Source: Haliotis asinina
Taxonomy: Eukaryota > Mollusca > Gastropoda > Lepetellida > Haliotidae
Length of the DNA: 64,000 bases
Assembly: GCF_037392515.1 (NCBI RefSeq)
Contig: NC_090295.1
Coordinates: 19,112,001 to 19,176,000 of the forward strand
Reading direction: 5' to 3'
Part shown: positions 47,101 to 58,575 of the stretch, in pieces
Layout of the letters: each line of letters starts with the position of its first letter
Position numbering within the stretch: position 1 is the first letter of the stretch
The notes under the pieces: model-generated
Told to the model about the DNA's origin: nothing
Database searches by the model: none
The model's input: the letters and a program-made list of their open reading frames with translations, nothing else
Program-made: the position numbers and the translations under genes

Positions 47101-48720
47101 GAAAGAAATACATGCGTCTTCGTATTGTTAATTTTGAGGAGTATGGCCATGTCACAAAGATGTTCTTTCGTTAACATACCCAAAGACTGGTTGCGTTATA
47201 ATTTCAAAAATACCATTAAGAAGTAGGGTGCATTCGATGCACAAGGTTCATAACATGAGAATGAGGAAGCCAAGGAGGAAAGAGATTATATAGAAATTTA
47301 GGGAAAATGTGATTGTCTATACCTTTCCTTTGGATATGTTTCATCTGAATAAATATATATCACTATTTCTCATACGTACATGTACTGCCATTAGTTAGTG
47401 GTATACTCGCAAAATGTAATATCCCCTACGTATCCCTATAATGGTCTGATAACGATTTGTTTGCAGAGGATTGCTTACAGTATTGATGCAAAGGCACGAA
47501 CCTGTTCAAAGTTTCCCGTTCAGGGACAATTCGAGGATCAGGAGAATGTTTGTGTTCCAGGTAAGTCATTTAAAATATTTGGACAATATCTGAATGTTAT
47601 ATCCCTAGATCACATTAGAAACACAACTGTTCTATCCGTTGTTCAAACAGTGTGCCCATGTCACTTTGAAGGTACACTAATAACGGTCGGCGAAGGTCAG
47701 GTTTCTGAGATACTGACGGTATGCCATCGGGCTATCAACCACTCGTTTGCATATCCCGACTCAGCTACAGTGGAAGCTGTCAAAAACAGCATTTGTCCAT
47801 TCCGGCAAGTTGTCAACACCAGCATGAAATCCCATACTTGACTTGAACATTTATCATCAGCTCTACAATCCGGCACTTTGTCTACACTAGATGATTTATT
47901 CAGTCCCAGTGAGTGCCGATTTAGACAGCTTCCACTGCATTTGAGGAGAAGATGAAACTGTAGAATCACGAAATACTAACAGACAAAGACAGTTGAGCAG
48001 TAAGACAACTTGGTCAAACATTCAATACTGACTTGAAGGACTTTCCACGTCATTTTCGGAACTGTTCCACCATCCCCACATCACAGATGACATTGTATTT
48101 TTAATACTGTTTTATCTCAGGTGGCGCTGAAATTTTGGGTCCTTTGTTTTACGGCTACAATCAGAGCAGACTGAACTCACAGTCGTACGCTTACAACACC
48201 ACCTCCCTCGACGGGAGTCATCACAACGTCGTAACAACCGTGTCAGAGGATGACTGTGTGCCAATAGTCATATGCACGATCACAACCGGCGGCCCAGGTA
48301 TGTACTGGATTGTGAGAGAGTGGAGCCTGGTAGGCGACTGATCACTCGGGAAGTGAATGAGCTTGTAAATGATCTAGCACACGTACATGCTCACTTTGAA
48401 CAGAGCCTCAAAATGATCACGTCCAGTCAACTGAATGTTTAGAAAGAGTAAGATTTCAGACAGAGTGGATGGGGTTTTAGATATGCTTTGAAGCAATCTT
48501 CTCCAAACTCGGACATTTAGTCCCTACACTCTCTTTAAGCAGGTTTGTAACGTTAGTGTAACTATGGTGTTATTCACTGTGACAAGGCTTAATTGTTAAC
48601 TATGAATTGTTTTCTTCCTCTCCAGGAGGAAACTCTCTTTACACTGTCGGATACAACGACTTCTATCCTGGCATCAAGGACATTACTGTCTTCGACATTC
48701 CACCATACTGCAATGCCTGA
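44168..48720 (+). CDS. EPDR: Ependymin-related protein, copy 1 (5 exons)
   Basis: Exons are 44168-44293, 46379-46489, 47467-47560, 48121-48297 and 48626-48720 (603 nt, 200 residues); all introns are GT-AG. Residues 1-17 (MILQAALFLAGLTVVSG) are a signal peptide, so the product is secreted. The mature chain has seven cysteines (20, 21, 92, 108, 156, 162, 198) and N-glycosylation sequons at 36, 124 and 136. The order SICCPPKQF, YYIVYDGDNQRYLI, RIAYSIDAKARTC, CVPGGAEILGPLFYGY, CVPIVICTITTGGPGG and GIKDITVFDIPPYC is that of ependymin-related proteins, small extracellular lipid/calcium-binding-type folds. Relatives are reported in abalone mantle and shell. The biological role here is inferred, not shown. 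Intron 1 carries two SINEs and intron 3 a MITE. The whole frame is intact. Confidence 0.95.
44700..44875 (+). mobile_element. SINE family 1, truncated copy in intron 1
   Basis: GCGACTAACGGGACTAGGTG, ACCACTGGATTGTCTGGTCC and CGCCGCCATATAGCTTGAAC lead to ATTGCTGAGTGCGACATG. It is cut at both ends and directly followed by another family-1 copy. It is absent, apart from a short shared tail fragment, from the equivalent intron of gene 2. Confidence 0.85.
44877..45147 (+). mobile_element. SINE family 1, full copy in intron 1
   Basis: Runs from ACCCGTGAAGGCCCAGGGTA through GCTTGTCGTAAGAAGCGAC, GATCGATGGTCATTGTTGCT and AGCTGGAACATTGCTGCGTG to ACTCACTCACTCACTC. It reads in the sense orientation of the gene. 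Its only counterpart in gene 2 is a tail fragment at 53595-53690. Confidence 0.92.
47768..47937 (+). mobile_element. TA-flanked MITE, copy 2 (intron 3 of gene 1)
   Basis: A 170-bp element from CAGTGGAAGCTGTCAAAAAC to GACAGCTTCCACTG, preceded by TA. Gene 2 has an empty site at the same place (CACCTACATGTATTTGCAG near 56550). The interior aligns with 12361-12536 in the same orientation. Confidence 0.92.
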
Positions 48721-48879
48721 TGCCGTAGGTACATCGAGAACGTTAAATGCTTCATTTCCATAATGAGCAAAAACACCAAATTCAAATTATCACACAATAA
48801 CAACGATAACACGTGAAAAATAATAATGATTCCCATTTCCGTCACTGACTGACGGATTAACAGCATGGGTGCATGACAT

Positions 48880-49590
48880 ACCATTCACGTACTGTGAGGA
48901 ACAGGCAACAATGACTGACAGCTTTTCACTCAAACACAAGGCTGACATGACATACTATCCATTTTGGTGAATTCCTCGGTCAATATTACATCCAATCTTT
49001 TCACCCAATAGCACAACTGTGAGTATATCAGATCTCACAAAAACCGTGAACCTCAAGTCCTTACATTTCACTCGATGACACAATCAACATCCAATACCAG
49101 CTTTCAAAGCCACAACCAGTAGCTCAAATGATATGGCCAACACTCAACATTACAATTGCACACAATGCCACAGTCGAATTCACTTCGGATCGTGCCTCAA
49201 CAGTGAAGAAATTAAACACTACCTTGCCACGCCGTAGCAAATTCAACAACAGACAAAGACTTCCCATCCAATGACAGGACAGTGAATCTGTTACAATGAT
49301 CCTTCATTGTATCTCATCACACACATAGTGACTACAATTTATTATGTTTTGTTTACGAGTGATGTTCAGGGCTATAATACATTAAAATATTTCTTGAATT
49401 TTATCTTCATTGTGATGCAATTTAACTCTAAAAATACCTTTGACCAAATGATGTTCCTTATCAATTTCATGAGTTTGAATTGTTTTCATTTGTTTCAGAA
49501 CATTGCTGGAAATGGAGTGCAAGGATCAGAGTTCTCAAGTCTGTGTAAAAATGTCTATCTTGCAAGATATTCATGTTATGATTAATAAAA
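48880..49590 (+). pseudogene. Coding-like relic downstream of gene 1
   Basis: After the stop of gene 1, broken frames read like part of an extracellular repeat protein: DDTINIQYQL, WPTLNITIAHNATVEFTS. About 240 bp later a possible terminal exon follows a TTTCAG acceptor: NIAGNGVQGSEFSSLCKN, then ARYSCYD and stop, with AATAAA at 49584-49589. A ~30-bp deletion creates a stop near 48970 relative to unit 2. I do not recognise the family. It may be a decayed neighbouring gene carried along in the duplication. Confidence 0.4.
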
Positions 49591-49785
49591 AGCATTTCAG
49601 TAAAATGTTGCGACACTTTTGTTTTTTTCTGCAACAGTGTTCCGACCCAAAAAATCGATATCTATTGAAAAAATTGTCCAGATGCAATTAGGAAATGAAA
49701 CAGAAACAAGAAACAGCAACAACAACATCAGCAAAAATAAACTAAACAAACTCCAAACAAACAAAGAACCACCATCCCAAAAAAC

Positions 49786-49801
49786 AACAAACAAACAAAA
49801 C

Positions 49802-49836
<35 letters not shown>

Positions 49837-49838
49837 TA
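49786..49838 (+). repeat. (CAAAA)n-type microsatellite
   Basis: An A/C-rich run of CAAAC and CAAAA repeats. The matching site in unit 2 (about 58245-58300) is shorter and less regular. Confidence 0.85.
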
Positions 49839-49948
49839 CCGTGGGTGTAAGTGGCATATTGGTTGTTCATGCTAGTGCTGTACATATACCATTGTCCATT
49901 CCTGTATGACAGTACATGACCTTACTTACAAAGTTGTTTGAATAACAA

Positions 49949-50000
49949 TTGATTAAGTTGATTGACGTGTCAAGTCAGCGAGCCTGACCACCCGCGTGTA
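49949..50000 (-). mobile_element. SINE family 1 remnant
   Basis: Only ACGTGTCAAGTCAGCGAGCC, TGACCACCCGCGTG remains. Unit 2 keeps ~158 bp of the same insertion at 58418-58575, so the loss happened after duplication. Confidence 0.7.
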
Positions 50001-52998
50001 TTTCATTCTAGTTTAGTATCCCTCGGTACTCAGGACATGTAGGCTGTTTGAAGTTGTGCAGTCTTGTTCTTCATTATGGGCTTAAATATTGGTGTAAACG
50101 TTTACCTACTCACTCGTTCCTTCCTGAGGCTTTGTCATGTCCCAGGAAGTAAACACAAAAGAGACAGCTTACAACACACACAAGGGCTGGGTTGGTTTCA
50201 AATCACTCACAAAATCATATATTTTCATCACTCACTCAAACTTAGCAAAGCAAACTCTGTTTCATTGAAATAGAACATTTTACACTCATATGATACTCTC
50301 AAGTCGTAAAATAAATCCTCGTGAATACAGTTTACATCTCTTGAACAACACTACAATCGTATATCACAGGGAATGAAACGGTGCAGGGTCATTTCACATC
50401 AAACATGTTTCACCCCAGCCCAGCCAATACTGTTTTCATCTGTGTATATTGTCGAAACAGCACATTCAGGTTGATGTGTTATCTGAGTTGCATCGGCTAA
50501 CGCCCTTCCGTGAAACAACTTGGGGTGAAACGACAGGGAACAGAGCGAAACATTGGGTGTCAGTTTACCGTGATTTCTCATGCAACAGTACTATAAGCGA
50601 CACATGTTTAATGTATCAGTAAACTCATTCAACTACATAATTACTTTACAGTTAAGGTTAATAATCCCCTATGAGCCAGCAAAATATAACACAGACAAGT
50701 CTAAAAAGTTCAGTATTATGTATTGACCAAAGAGCAAGATACAATGATTCACAACAGAAGTTCCTAGTACAATGTAGCTGAGTCAAATCCAAAGTCATGA
50801 GTCACAAATATAAGATTAACTCACCAAAGTCTTGGTTTTCAGTGAGAAACAGTTTTAATAAATCTTTCACAGCAATCATTCTGGAAAGTAGGTTGAACGT
50901 TGGCGAAGAGGCAAACAGATGTAGGTAGGCCGATGGTTGACACAACTCCAGTATAGCTTTGAGTGTAAGTCCGTGTGTGTCGTCAACACAATAACCAGCC
51001 GTATATATTCAGTCACAGATTCTTGAATGTTCGAGCACTGTGCCACCACAACGACGTTAATTTAGAAACTGTTTTGTGTGTTTGAGATGGAATCAACTTA
51101 GATGTTAAAGTGCATAAAAAGCAGTTTGAAACTACACTCGGATGTTGAAGTTACGACAGTTTCCCCAGTATCATTCTGGTCATACTTTATATGATATTAT
51201 GGCAATGGTCACAAAGGTGTCGGCTCCCAATAACTTGTAAACAGTGCCAGCTTGAATATCTGGACACAATATTAGCTAAAGATTAAAATGGCGATGTCCT
51301 TAAAAAGCAGGTCCTGTCTAAATATAAATCAAGCAATTCAAATCACTGGCTGGTGATTAACACGTGAATGCACCTAATACCATTCTAAACATATTTTATA
51401 TAATATTATGTGAGCACATACCGTTATCCAAGAGGTACCAAATGACATATCGTTTTCAGGTTCTGCAAAATATTTTACAAATGTTATACCCCAGTGAACC
51501 ACATTAAAGTTCACTGAAGTTTGTTTCTTTTGGAAACCATTAAACGAAATATTAATGTATTGTGATGTCTCTTATCTCGTGAACCACATTACCCACATAT
51601 GTGAAACTTTGGATATGGCTTTGTTAATGATCCCTTCAGAATAAAGTGGAAACTTTACAACCATTGAACATTGATAATACAGGTGGGCTCACTACCTTTT
51701 GATATTCCCTTTTGGGTACCTGCTGTCTGATAGTCCGACAAATATATTCTCAAAATGGCATTATTCTGTGTATAGATTCTCAAATATTCACCATCAGACA
51801 CTTTGTAAATGATGAGACGACGCACCATATATTTGATAGTTTTATGAAACATGAACCCTCACAAACCAGGACTCCAGATAATTTTCCAAGTAACTGGGTA
51901 TTTACTCCCATGTCTGTTTATGTATGAGCAATTGAATGTTGTGAGTACTAACTAGCATGTACTCCCCCTAGTTCAAGGCATTGAGTACTTCAACTCAAAG
52001 CTTCTTATCCTTATTGTGTAATTAACACTGTCAAATACATAAATACAAATGCTTCTCAATAGATCTAAGTTTTTAGTAATTTTTGCGTTGACAAATAGTT
52101 GGAAGCCATTTTGAAACGCTCAACATGGAAGTCACGTGATTACTACAGTAAAATCCAGAGAGTGACTACGGCCATAACAGTATATGCATATACAATCATC
52201 ACTTAACATTTGCTAGCGTTGTTATAGAGATTGGGAGCCACAACAAATTATCATCGTTCATACATAAGCCAGTATAGTTAATTGAGTAGAAAGTACGCAA
52301 GGTATTCTAGAGCTATTGGGCTTTAGGTGATTCGTATGAGGTTTTTGTACTCCCGTAATGGTAACTGATTGAGCAAAGGTGATTTTTCTTCAGTAAAGTC
52401 TGCAAATACGCGCCTTATGTGGAGCTCTGCAAACGTTACATGTCCAAATGTACTACTCCTAATGTAATGCCTGAAATCTTATCAGATACTCACCTCATAT
52501 GTGACACGTCTTTGCGTCTCATGTTTGATACTAAACATCAAGTTCGTGTTATCCAATCATGTTTCCCTTCGAAACTTTCTGTAACTTGTAAGACTTGATA
52601 TAGGAAAGGCTCCTTTTTCTATTTCATATCTGTACAATGATATAGCAAGTTGTTTTCTCAATGCTGCTCACTCAAGCATTTCGCAATGAACACACTGAGG
52701 AGCCAAAGGATAGAGTCGAAATTCATATTTATTATAATTAATATTCAGGACACATTGTATGGTTGCGTTCTCGGGAACACTTTTGTCGCCACAAATAACA
52801 TAGGCTTCTCAGGACGATCACCTTGTTACATAATAATATTACTGTCTCTCACATGTCTGTCTGAATATTACATTGAATTGCGTATTTTTTTCCACTTATC
52901 GCGTAACTGTCGAGTGTTTCATTTCGGAAAATAGCTCATACTTCATAAATATTCATTTTACCTTTACAGATCCATCACGTGCTTCTCCTCTCTGTAGA

Positions 52999-53005
52999 TA
53001 TAAGG
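52999..53005 (+). promoter_or_regulatory. Candidate TATA box, ependymin-related gene 2
   Basis: TATAAGG, 84 bp before the start codon, matching the box before gene 1. Confidence 0.4.
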
Positions 53006-53088
53006 AACACCGGTTGGAATTGTGTTCGTCGGGACGAGGTTGTCTGAGCACTTGGTACAGATATATCTGCAACGAAAACCCTACCATC

Positions 53089-56000
53089 ATGATCCTTCAA
53101 GCAGCACTTTTCCTTGCTGGTCTCACTGTTGTCAGTGGAAGCATCTGTTGTCCACCCAAGCAATTCAACTCATACCAATATGTAACCTTTGTCAACTCCA
53201 CGACCACAATACGTGTAAGTACCAAGCCTAACAATCATGTTGGACAAATGTCACAGCTTTCCTTCTTTATTTCACCTCCAGGTAATGCGTTCGGAATGAC
53301 CCGAATGATCAGATGTACCGCTGCATCAACGAAACAGTTACAATTACATTCAAAGAATCTCTGCTGAAAATCTCATGTTGCAGCATTATCACGATATGAA
53401 GATTAAAAATTTCCCAAACTTCTAAAAGTTTATCAAAGACTCAAATAACTGTGTATGAATACTTTTCATTAGCAGTTTCAATTTTGGTCTTCATATTTGT
53501 ATCTAAGGTCGCATATTCTTTAACAAATGCGCCCGTAATCTCTGGTGTCATTTCCGAACGCGCTGAATGACAATACAAGGCCTTTGACAGTCATGGACAC
53601 TGTCCCTTCCAGACTCAATTATTTACAGACCACCTGCACATAGGTGGAACATGGCTGAGTGCGGCGTAAAAGTAAACTCACTCACTCACTGTGGTGTTTT
53701 TGGATACAGACAATATCTATAAACAGGGGTACTCTGTCACAACGCTGTGGCCTGAAACGTATTGTTTAAGTCGTCAGAAGGTGAAAGTTATTGGATGCGA
53801 ACGAAGTATACATTGTCTTAATGTTCTATTTAATGTTCATCGGTGAATATTTTTCTCAGTAGTGAACAGTGCATATGAAACCAGGCAGAAATTCACCTCC
53901 TTGCTTATTCGTCAATTTGCATGTGATTTGGTCGCGTTTTCTGATGCTGTACCTCAAAAGTGAAAAAAAAGAATCTGAGATTAAAAAGTTTAACAGTAAC
54001 CTATCCTTACATCATGTAATTTTGTAACGCTGATAGGAGCCCCAAAGCATAAGGTTTCTTCAACGCTAATGTGTAACCATGTTATTACGGTATGACAAAA
54101 CGTTATAATATGACGAAATATTACCGTTGTAAAAATGTTGTGTCGTTACCAATATAATCCTTCCCACAACGTTGCAAAACATTGTGTGTTAGCTGGGTTA
54201 CTGAATCAAACTATCAACATAGACATCCAATAAGTCGTGACATGTTACCAATGTGAGATTTAGAACCTGGAGAAATCTATCCTAAACATGTCTCTACGAC
54301 AATTGGGAAAGTCAAACGCGCTTGTGGGGTTAATCACTCCACCGCTCAAAAGAGTGAGTAGACTCGGCAGGTGAAATGAGTGCTAAGAGCGCAAAAATGC
54401 CTACTCCTAAAGTATGTCTCTTAGATAAGACACCTGGACAGGAAGCCAGGCTAAGAGTATGATCACTTGAGTTCTGATTTCTAGAACATATAGGTGCTTG
54501 AGTTGGGCCTCCTTTCACAAAGGTGATCTTAAGTCGCTGAGGTAACTTTAGTTCAATGTTAAGGAATGGGAGCTAAAGTTAACCTATGAAAAGGTTGCTT
54601 CGTCAGTAGAGCCCCTGAAGAGTAACTTGACCCATAGCATCAAAAGGGTACTTGAGCGAAACCTGGCAATATTTGAATTTCTTTGAGTGGCATTTTAGAA
54701 TGTGTGAAGTGCATTACTACAAATTTGCATACCTTCGTTTCACGACCTGGTGAAAACTAAAATCAGAAAACACCAAACCATCATTCACACTTGAGAATCA
54801 TCAATTTCTATCGATGTATCGAGATATCAATGGTATTGCCCAGAAAAGGTAATGTATTACGTCATGCCAATAGATATTAAAATTGGAAATAGGAACGGAC
54901 CATGTTTTCTATCCTTCAATTGAGTACCACGTCATTGTAGTGACGATTTTCCAAAACACAAATGATTTTGGCATTGAAATGAAGAGGCAGCGTTTTGGAT
55001 TCTTTTCATCTTGTGTTACAGGCCTTATATTATATTGTTTACGATGGTGACAACCAAAGATATCTCATCACCGGCGACCGCAACAACAAGCAGCTCGTCG
55101 GTACCACCAAAGTAATCTACGACTACAAGAAGGTACGATTGTCCTCCATAGGGTTTAGCGACTCATTCCTGATGCATTGTAGCATTGCTACAAGGTCAAC
55201 AAGCGCAAAACATGTCCTTACATGGAATATTCTCTCATGCCCATGTTTTCATGTGATGTTAAGTCTCCTTGCCTTCTACTTATATCACCTCCAGGCCATA
55301 TTCGTTTTCGTATTTCAGTTCATATTTATTTCCGTAATTGCCCAAAATACCACCAATAGTTATGCTGGTTATGTTAACACATCAACAATTAAACATGAAA
55401 GAATAGCACTTTTTGTAATGCCCAGAGTATGTAGGTGGCAAGGCAGTTCAAAGCAGCTAAATTGTAAGACATGAATAATACTGACATTTTACTTTAAATG
55501 ATTTGTTTTCACAGAAATATTACCCATTTCACTGAATAATAAAATGACCATTCAAACATAAAATGATATCCATCTTCTGGTCATTTCTTGATACAATGTA
55601 CACTGGACACAGCCTTTCCGAAACGTGTGTATGTTGCTTTCCATCTACTTCAATCATCAATCCATTGTAGCTACATTTGAAATTTACTCAAAGATCTTTA
55701 TGCTTTAACCCTTATGTATAAGAGAAATACGTGCGTCTTCGTATTGGATGGCAATATTGAGGAGTATGGGTATGTCACAGAGATATTGTTTCGTTAACAT
55801 ACCCTAAGACCGGGCTCGTTATAATTTCAAAACATACCATTAAAACGTAGGGGGCATTAGATATACAAGATTGATAACATGAGAATGAGGAAGCCAAGGA
55901 AGAAAGAGATTATGTAGAAATTAATGGAAAATGTGACATTTTATACCTTTCCTTTGGACATGTTTCATCTCAATACAGTGGAAGCTGTCAAAACCGGCAA

Positions 56001-57313
56001 TCACTGGGACTGAATATATAATCCAGTTGAGACGATGTGCCGGATTGTACAGCTGATGATAAATGTTTAAGTCATGTATGGGACTGACTGTTGACAAGTT
56101 GCCGGATTGGACAGATGCTGTTTTTGACAGCTTCCACTGTAGCAATGTATTACTTTTTCTCATATGTACATATACTGGCATTGGTTATTGGTATACTCGA
56201 AAAATTGAATATACCTACTTGTAATGTAATGCTCTAATAACGATTTCTTTGCAGAGGATTGCTTACAGTATTGATGCAAAGGCACGAACCTGTACAAAGT
56301 CTCCCGTTCAGGGACAATTCGAGGATCAGGAGAATGTTTGTGTTCCAGGTAAGTCATTTCAAATATTTTCACAATATCTGAATGTTATATCCCTAGATCA
56401 CATTAGAAACAGAACTGCTCTATCCGTTGTTCAAACAGTGTGCCTATGTTACTTTGAAGGTAGACTAAACACAGCCGATGACAGTCATTTTTTCTGAGAT
56501 ACTGACGGTATGTCATCGCGCTATCAACCACTCGTTGGCATATCCCGACTCACCTACATGTATTTGCAGAGAAGATGAACACGCGAAATATGAACAAAGA
56601 CAGCTGAGCAGTAAGACATTGTGGTCAAACATTCGATACTGACTTGAAGTAACTTTCTATGTCATTTTCGGGACTTTTCCCCAATTCCCACATCACAGAT
56701 GGCATTGCATTTTTAATACTGTTTTATCTCAGGTGGCGCTCAACTTTTGGGTCCTTTGTTTTACGGCTACAATCAGAGCAGACTGAACTCACAGTCGTAC
56801 ACCTACAACACCACCTCCCTTGACGGGAGTCATCACAACGTCGTAACAACCGTGTCACAGGATGGCTGTGTGCCAATAGTCATATGCACGATCACAACCG
56901 GCGGCCCAGGTATGTACTGGATAGTGAGAGAGTGGAGCCTGGTAGGCGACTGACCACACTGCAGTTGAATGAGCTTGTAAATGATCTGGCACACGTACAC
57001 GCCCACTTTGAACAGAGCCTCAAAATGATCACTTCCAGTCAGCTGAATGTTTATGTGAGTGGATATGCTTTAGATATGCTTTGAAGCAATCTTCTCCAAA
57101 CTCGGACATTTAGTCCCTACACTCTCTTTAAGCAGGTTTGGAACGTTAGTGTAACTATGATGTTATTCATTGTGACAAGGCTTATTTGTTAACTGTGAAT
57201 TGTTTTCTTCCTCTCCAGGAGGAAACTCTTTTTACACTGTTGGATACAACGACTTCTATCCTGGCATCAAGGACATTACCGTCTTCGACATTCCACCATA
57301 CTGCAATGCCTGA
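53089..57313 (+). CDS. EPDR: Ependymin-related protein, copy 2 (5 exons)
   Basis: Exons are 53089-53214, 55022-55132, 56255-56348, 56733-56909 and 57219-57313, with exactly the exon lengths and phases of copy 1 (200 residues). The signal peptide, seven cysteines and three sequons are conserved. Differences from copy 1 by my reading are S93T, F95S, E114Q, I115L, A134T, E153Q, D155G and L174F. Exons 1 and 2 encode identical residues. Several changes remove acidic residues (E114, E153, D155), which might alter cation or surface binding; that is inference. Intron 2 carries a MITE absent from copy 1. The frame and splice sites are intact, so both copies look expressible. The shared upstream sequence suggests similar control. 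Confidence 0.95.
53595..53690 (+). mobile_element. SINE family 1, 3' end only
   Basis: CCAGACTCAATTATTTACAG, then GCTGAGTGCGGCGTAAAAGT and ACTCACTCACTCACT. It corresponds to the end of the tandem SINE pair in intron 1 of gene 1. Confidence 0.8.
55976..56139 (-). mobile_element. TA-flanked MITE, copy 3 (intron 2 of gene 2)
   Basis: A 164-bp element from CAGTGGAAGCTGTCAAAACC to GACAGCTTCCACTG with TA on both sides (55974-55975 and 56140-56141). It lies in the opposite orientation to copies 1 and 2 (CAGCTGATGATAAATGTTTA is the complement of their interior). Gene 1 has an empty site at the equivalent position (CATCTGAATAAATATATATC near 47345). Confidence 0.92.
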
Positions 57314-57423
57314 TATCGTAGGTACATCGAGAACGTTAAATGTTTCAATTTAAATAATGTGCAAAAACACCAAATTCAAAATATCAATCAATAACAACGA
57401 CGATAAGAAAGATTCACTTGAAA

Positions 57424-58187
57424 CAAAATAATGACTGACGGCATATACGTTGGAGCACAGCCAACATCAACTGGCAGCTTTTCGGTCAAATACAAGGCTG
57501 ACATAACAAACTATCCATTTAATCTGCCGCACTCAATATTAAATACCAATATTTGGTTGAATGCCTCGGTCAACATTAAATCCAATCTTTTCACCAAATG
57601 GCACAGCTGTGGATATATCATGGACTCACATATCTCACAGACACCGTGAACCTCAACCTGACATTTCACTCGATGACACAATCAACATCCAATACCAGCT
57701 TGCAAAGGCACAGCCAGTAACTCAAATGACATGGCCAACACTCAACATTACAATTGCACACAATGCCACAGTCGAATTCACTTCGAATCGTGCCTCAACA
57801 GTCACAAAAGTAAACACTACCTTGCCACGCCATTGCAAATTCAACAACAGACACATACGTCCCATCCAATGACAGGACAGTGAATCTTTTACAGTTTTCT
57901 ATCGCTGTATCCCATCACACACATAGTGACTACTATTGATTATATTTTGTTTAGGAGTGATGTTCGGGGCTAAAATACATTAAAACATTTCTTGATTTTT
58001 ATCTTCATTGTGATGCAATTTAACTTTAAAAGTACCTTTGACCAAATGATGCTCCTTATCAGTTTCGTGATTTTGAATTGTTTTGATTTGTTCCAGAATA
58101 TTGCTAGAAATGGAGTACGAGGATCAGAGTTCCCAAGTCACTGTAAAAATCTCTGTTGTGCAAGATATTCATGTTATGATTAATAAA
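57424..58187 (+). pseudogene. Coding-like relic downstream of gene 2
   Basis: Better preserved than its unit-1 partner. An open frame 57431-57649 reads GIYVGAQPTSTGSFSVKYKA then DITNYPFNLPHSILNTNIWL. A second frame then carries SPNGTAVDISWTHISH and later DDTINIQYQLAKAQPVTQMT then WPTLNITIAHNATVEFTS. A candidate last exon after TTCCAG ends ARYSCYD, with AATAAA at 58182-58187. Sequons are frequent, suggesting an extracellular protein. Shifts break it at least twice. Family unknown. Confidence 0.45.
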
Positions 58188-58417
58188 ATGCATTTCAGTA
58201 AAATGTTTCTGACACTGCATTTTTTTCTAGGACAGTGTTCCAACAGAAAAAAAGAAACAACAAAAATAAAACCAAAACCAAAACAAACAAAAAACAAATG
58301 CCGTGGGCTGAAGTGGCATGTTGGTTGATCATGATGGTACTTTTGACATACCACTGACCATTCCTCTATGACAGGTCATGACCTTACTCAAAAAGTTGTT
58401 TGATAAATAGTTGATTG

Positions 58418-58575
58418 AGTAAAGCCGCAAACAACATTATTCCAGCTATATGCAAGCTGTCTGTAAATAATCGATTCTGGACCAGACGATGCAGTGATCA
58501 ACAGCATGAGCATCGCTCTAGCGACTAGGATACGATGACATGTGTCAAGTCAGCGAGCCTGACCACCCGCGTGTG
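58418..58575 (-). mobile_element. SINE family 1 fragment
   Basis: AACATTATTCCAGCTATATG, CTGTCTGTAAATAATCGATT, GTCAAGTCAGCGAGCCTGAC, then CACCCGCGTG. The (GAGT)n start is eroded and the 5' half is missing. Confidence 0.8.

Larger units (their letters stand above)
42675..51066 (+). repeat. Segmental tandem duplication, unit 1
   Basis: This ~8.39 kb unit contains the first ependymin-related gene. Its left edge begins AACTGTTTTGTGTGTTTGA at 42675, and the same words begin unit 2 at 51067. Its right end (from ~50770: TAGTACAATGTAGCTGAGTC, AAAGTCTTGGTTTTCAGTGA) matches the right end of unit 2 (59007-59313). The two units are in direct orientation with no spacer. Confidence 0.9.

Noticed and set aside
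49619..49909. Frames across the CAAAA microsatellite
   Set aside because: Low-complexity translation only (Asn/Lys/Thr-rich), not shared as a frame with unit 2.
52873..53367. 164-codon frame spanning exon 1 of ependymin-related gene 2 with a longer N-terminus
   Set aside because: The ATG at 53089 gives a clean signal peptide and matches gene 1, where the upstream frame is interrupted. The extension also reads past the GTAAGT donor at 53215.
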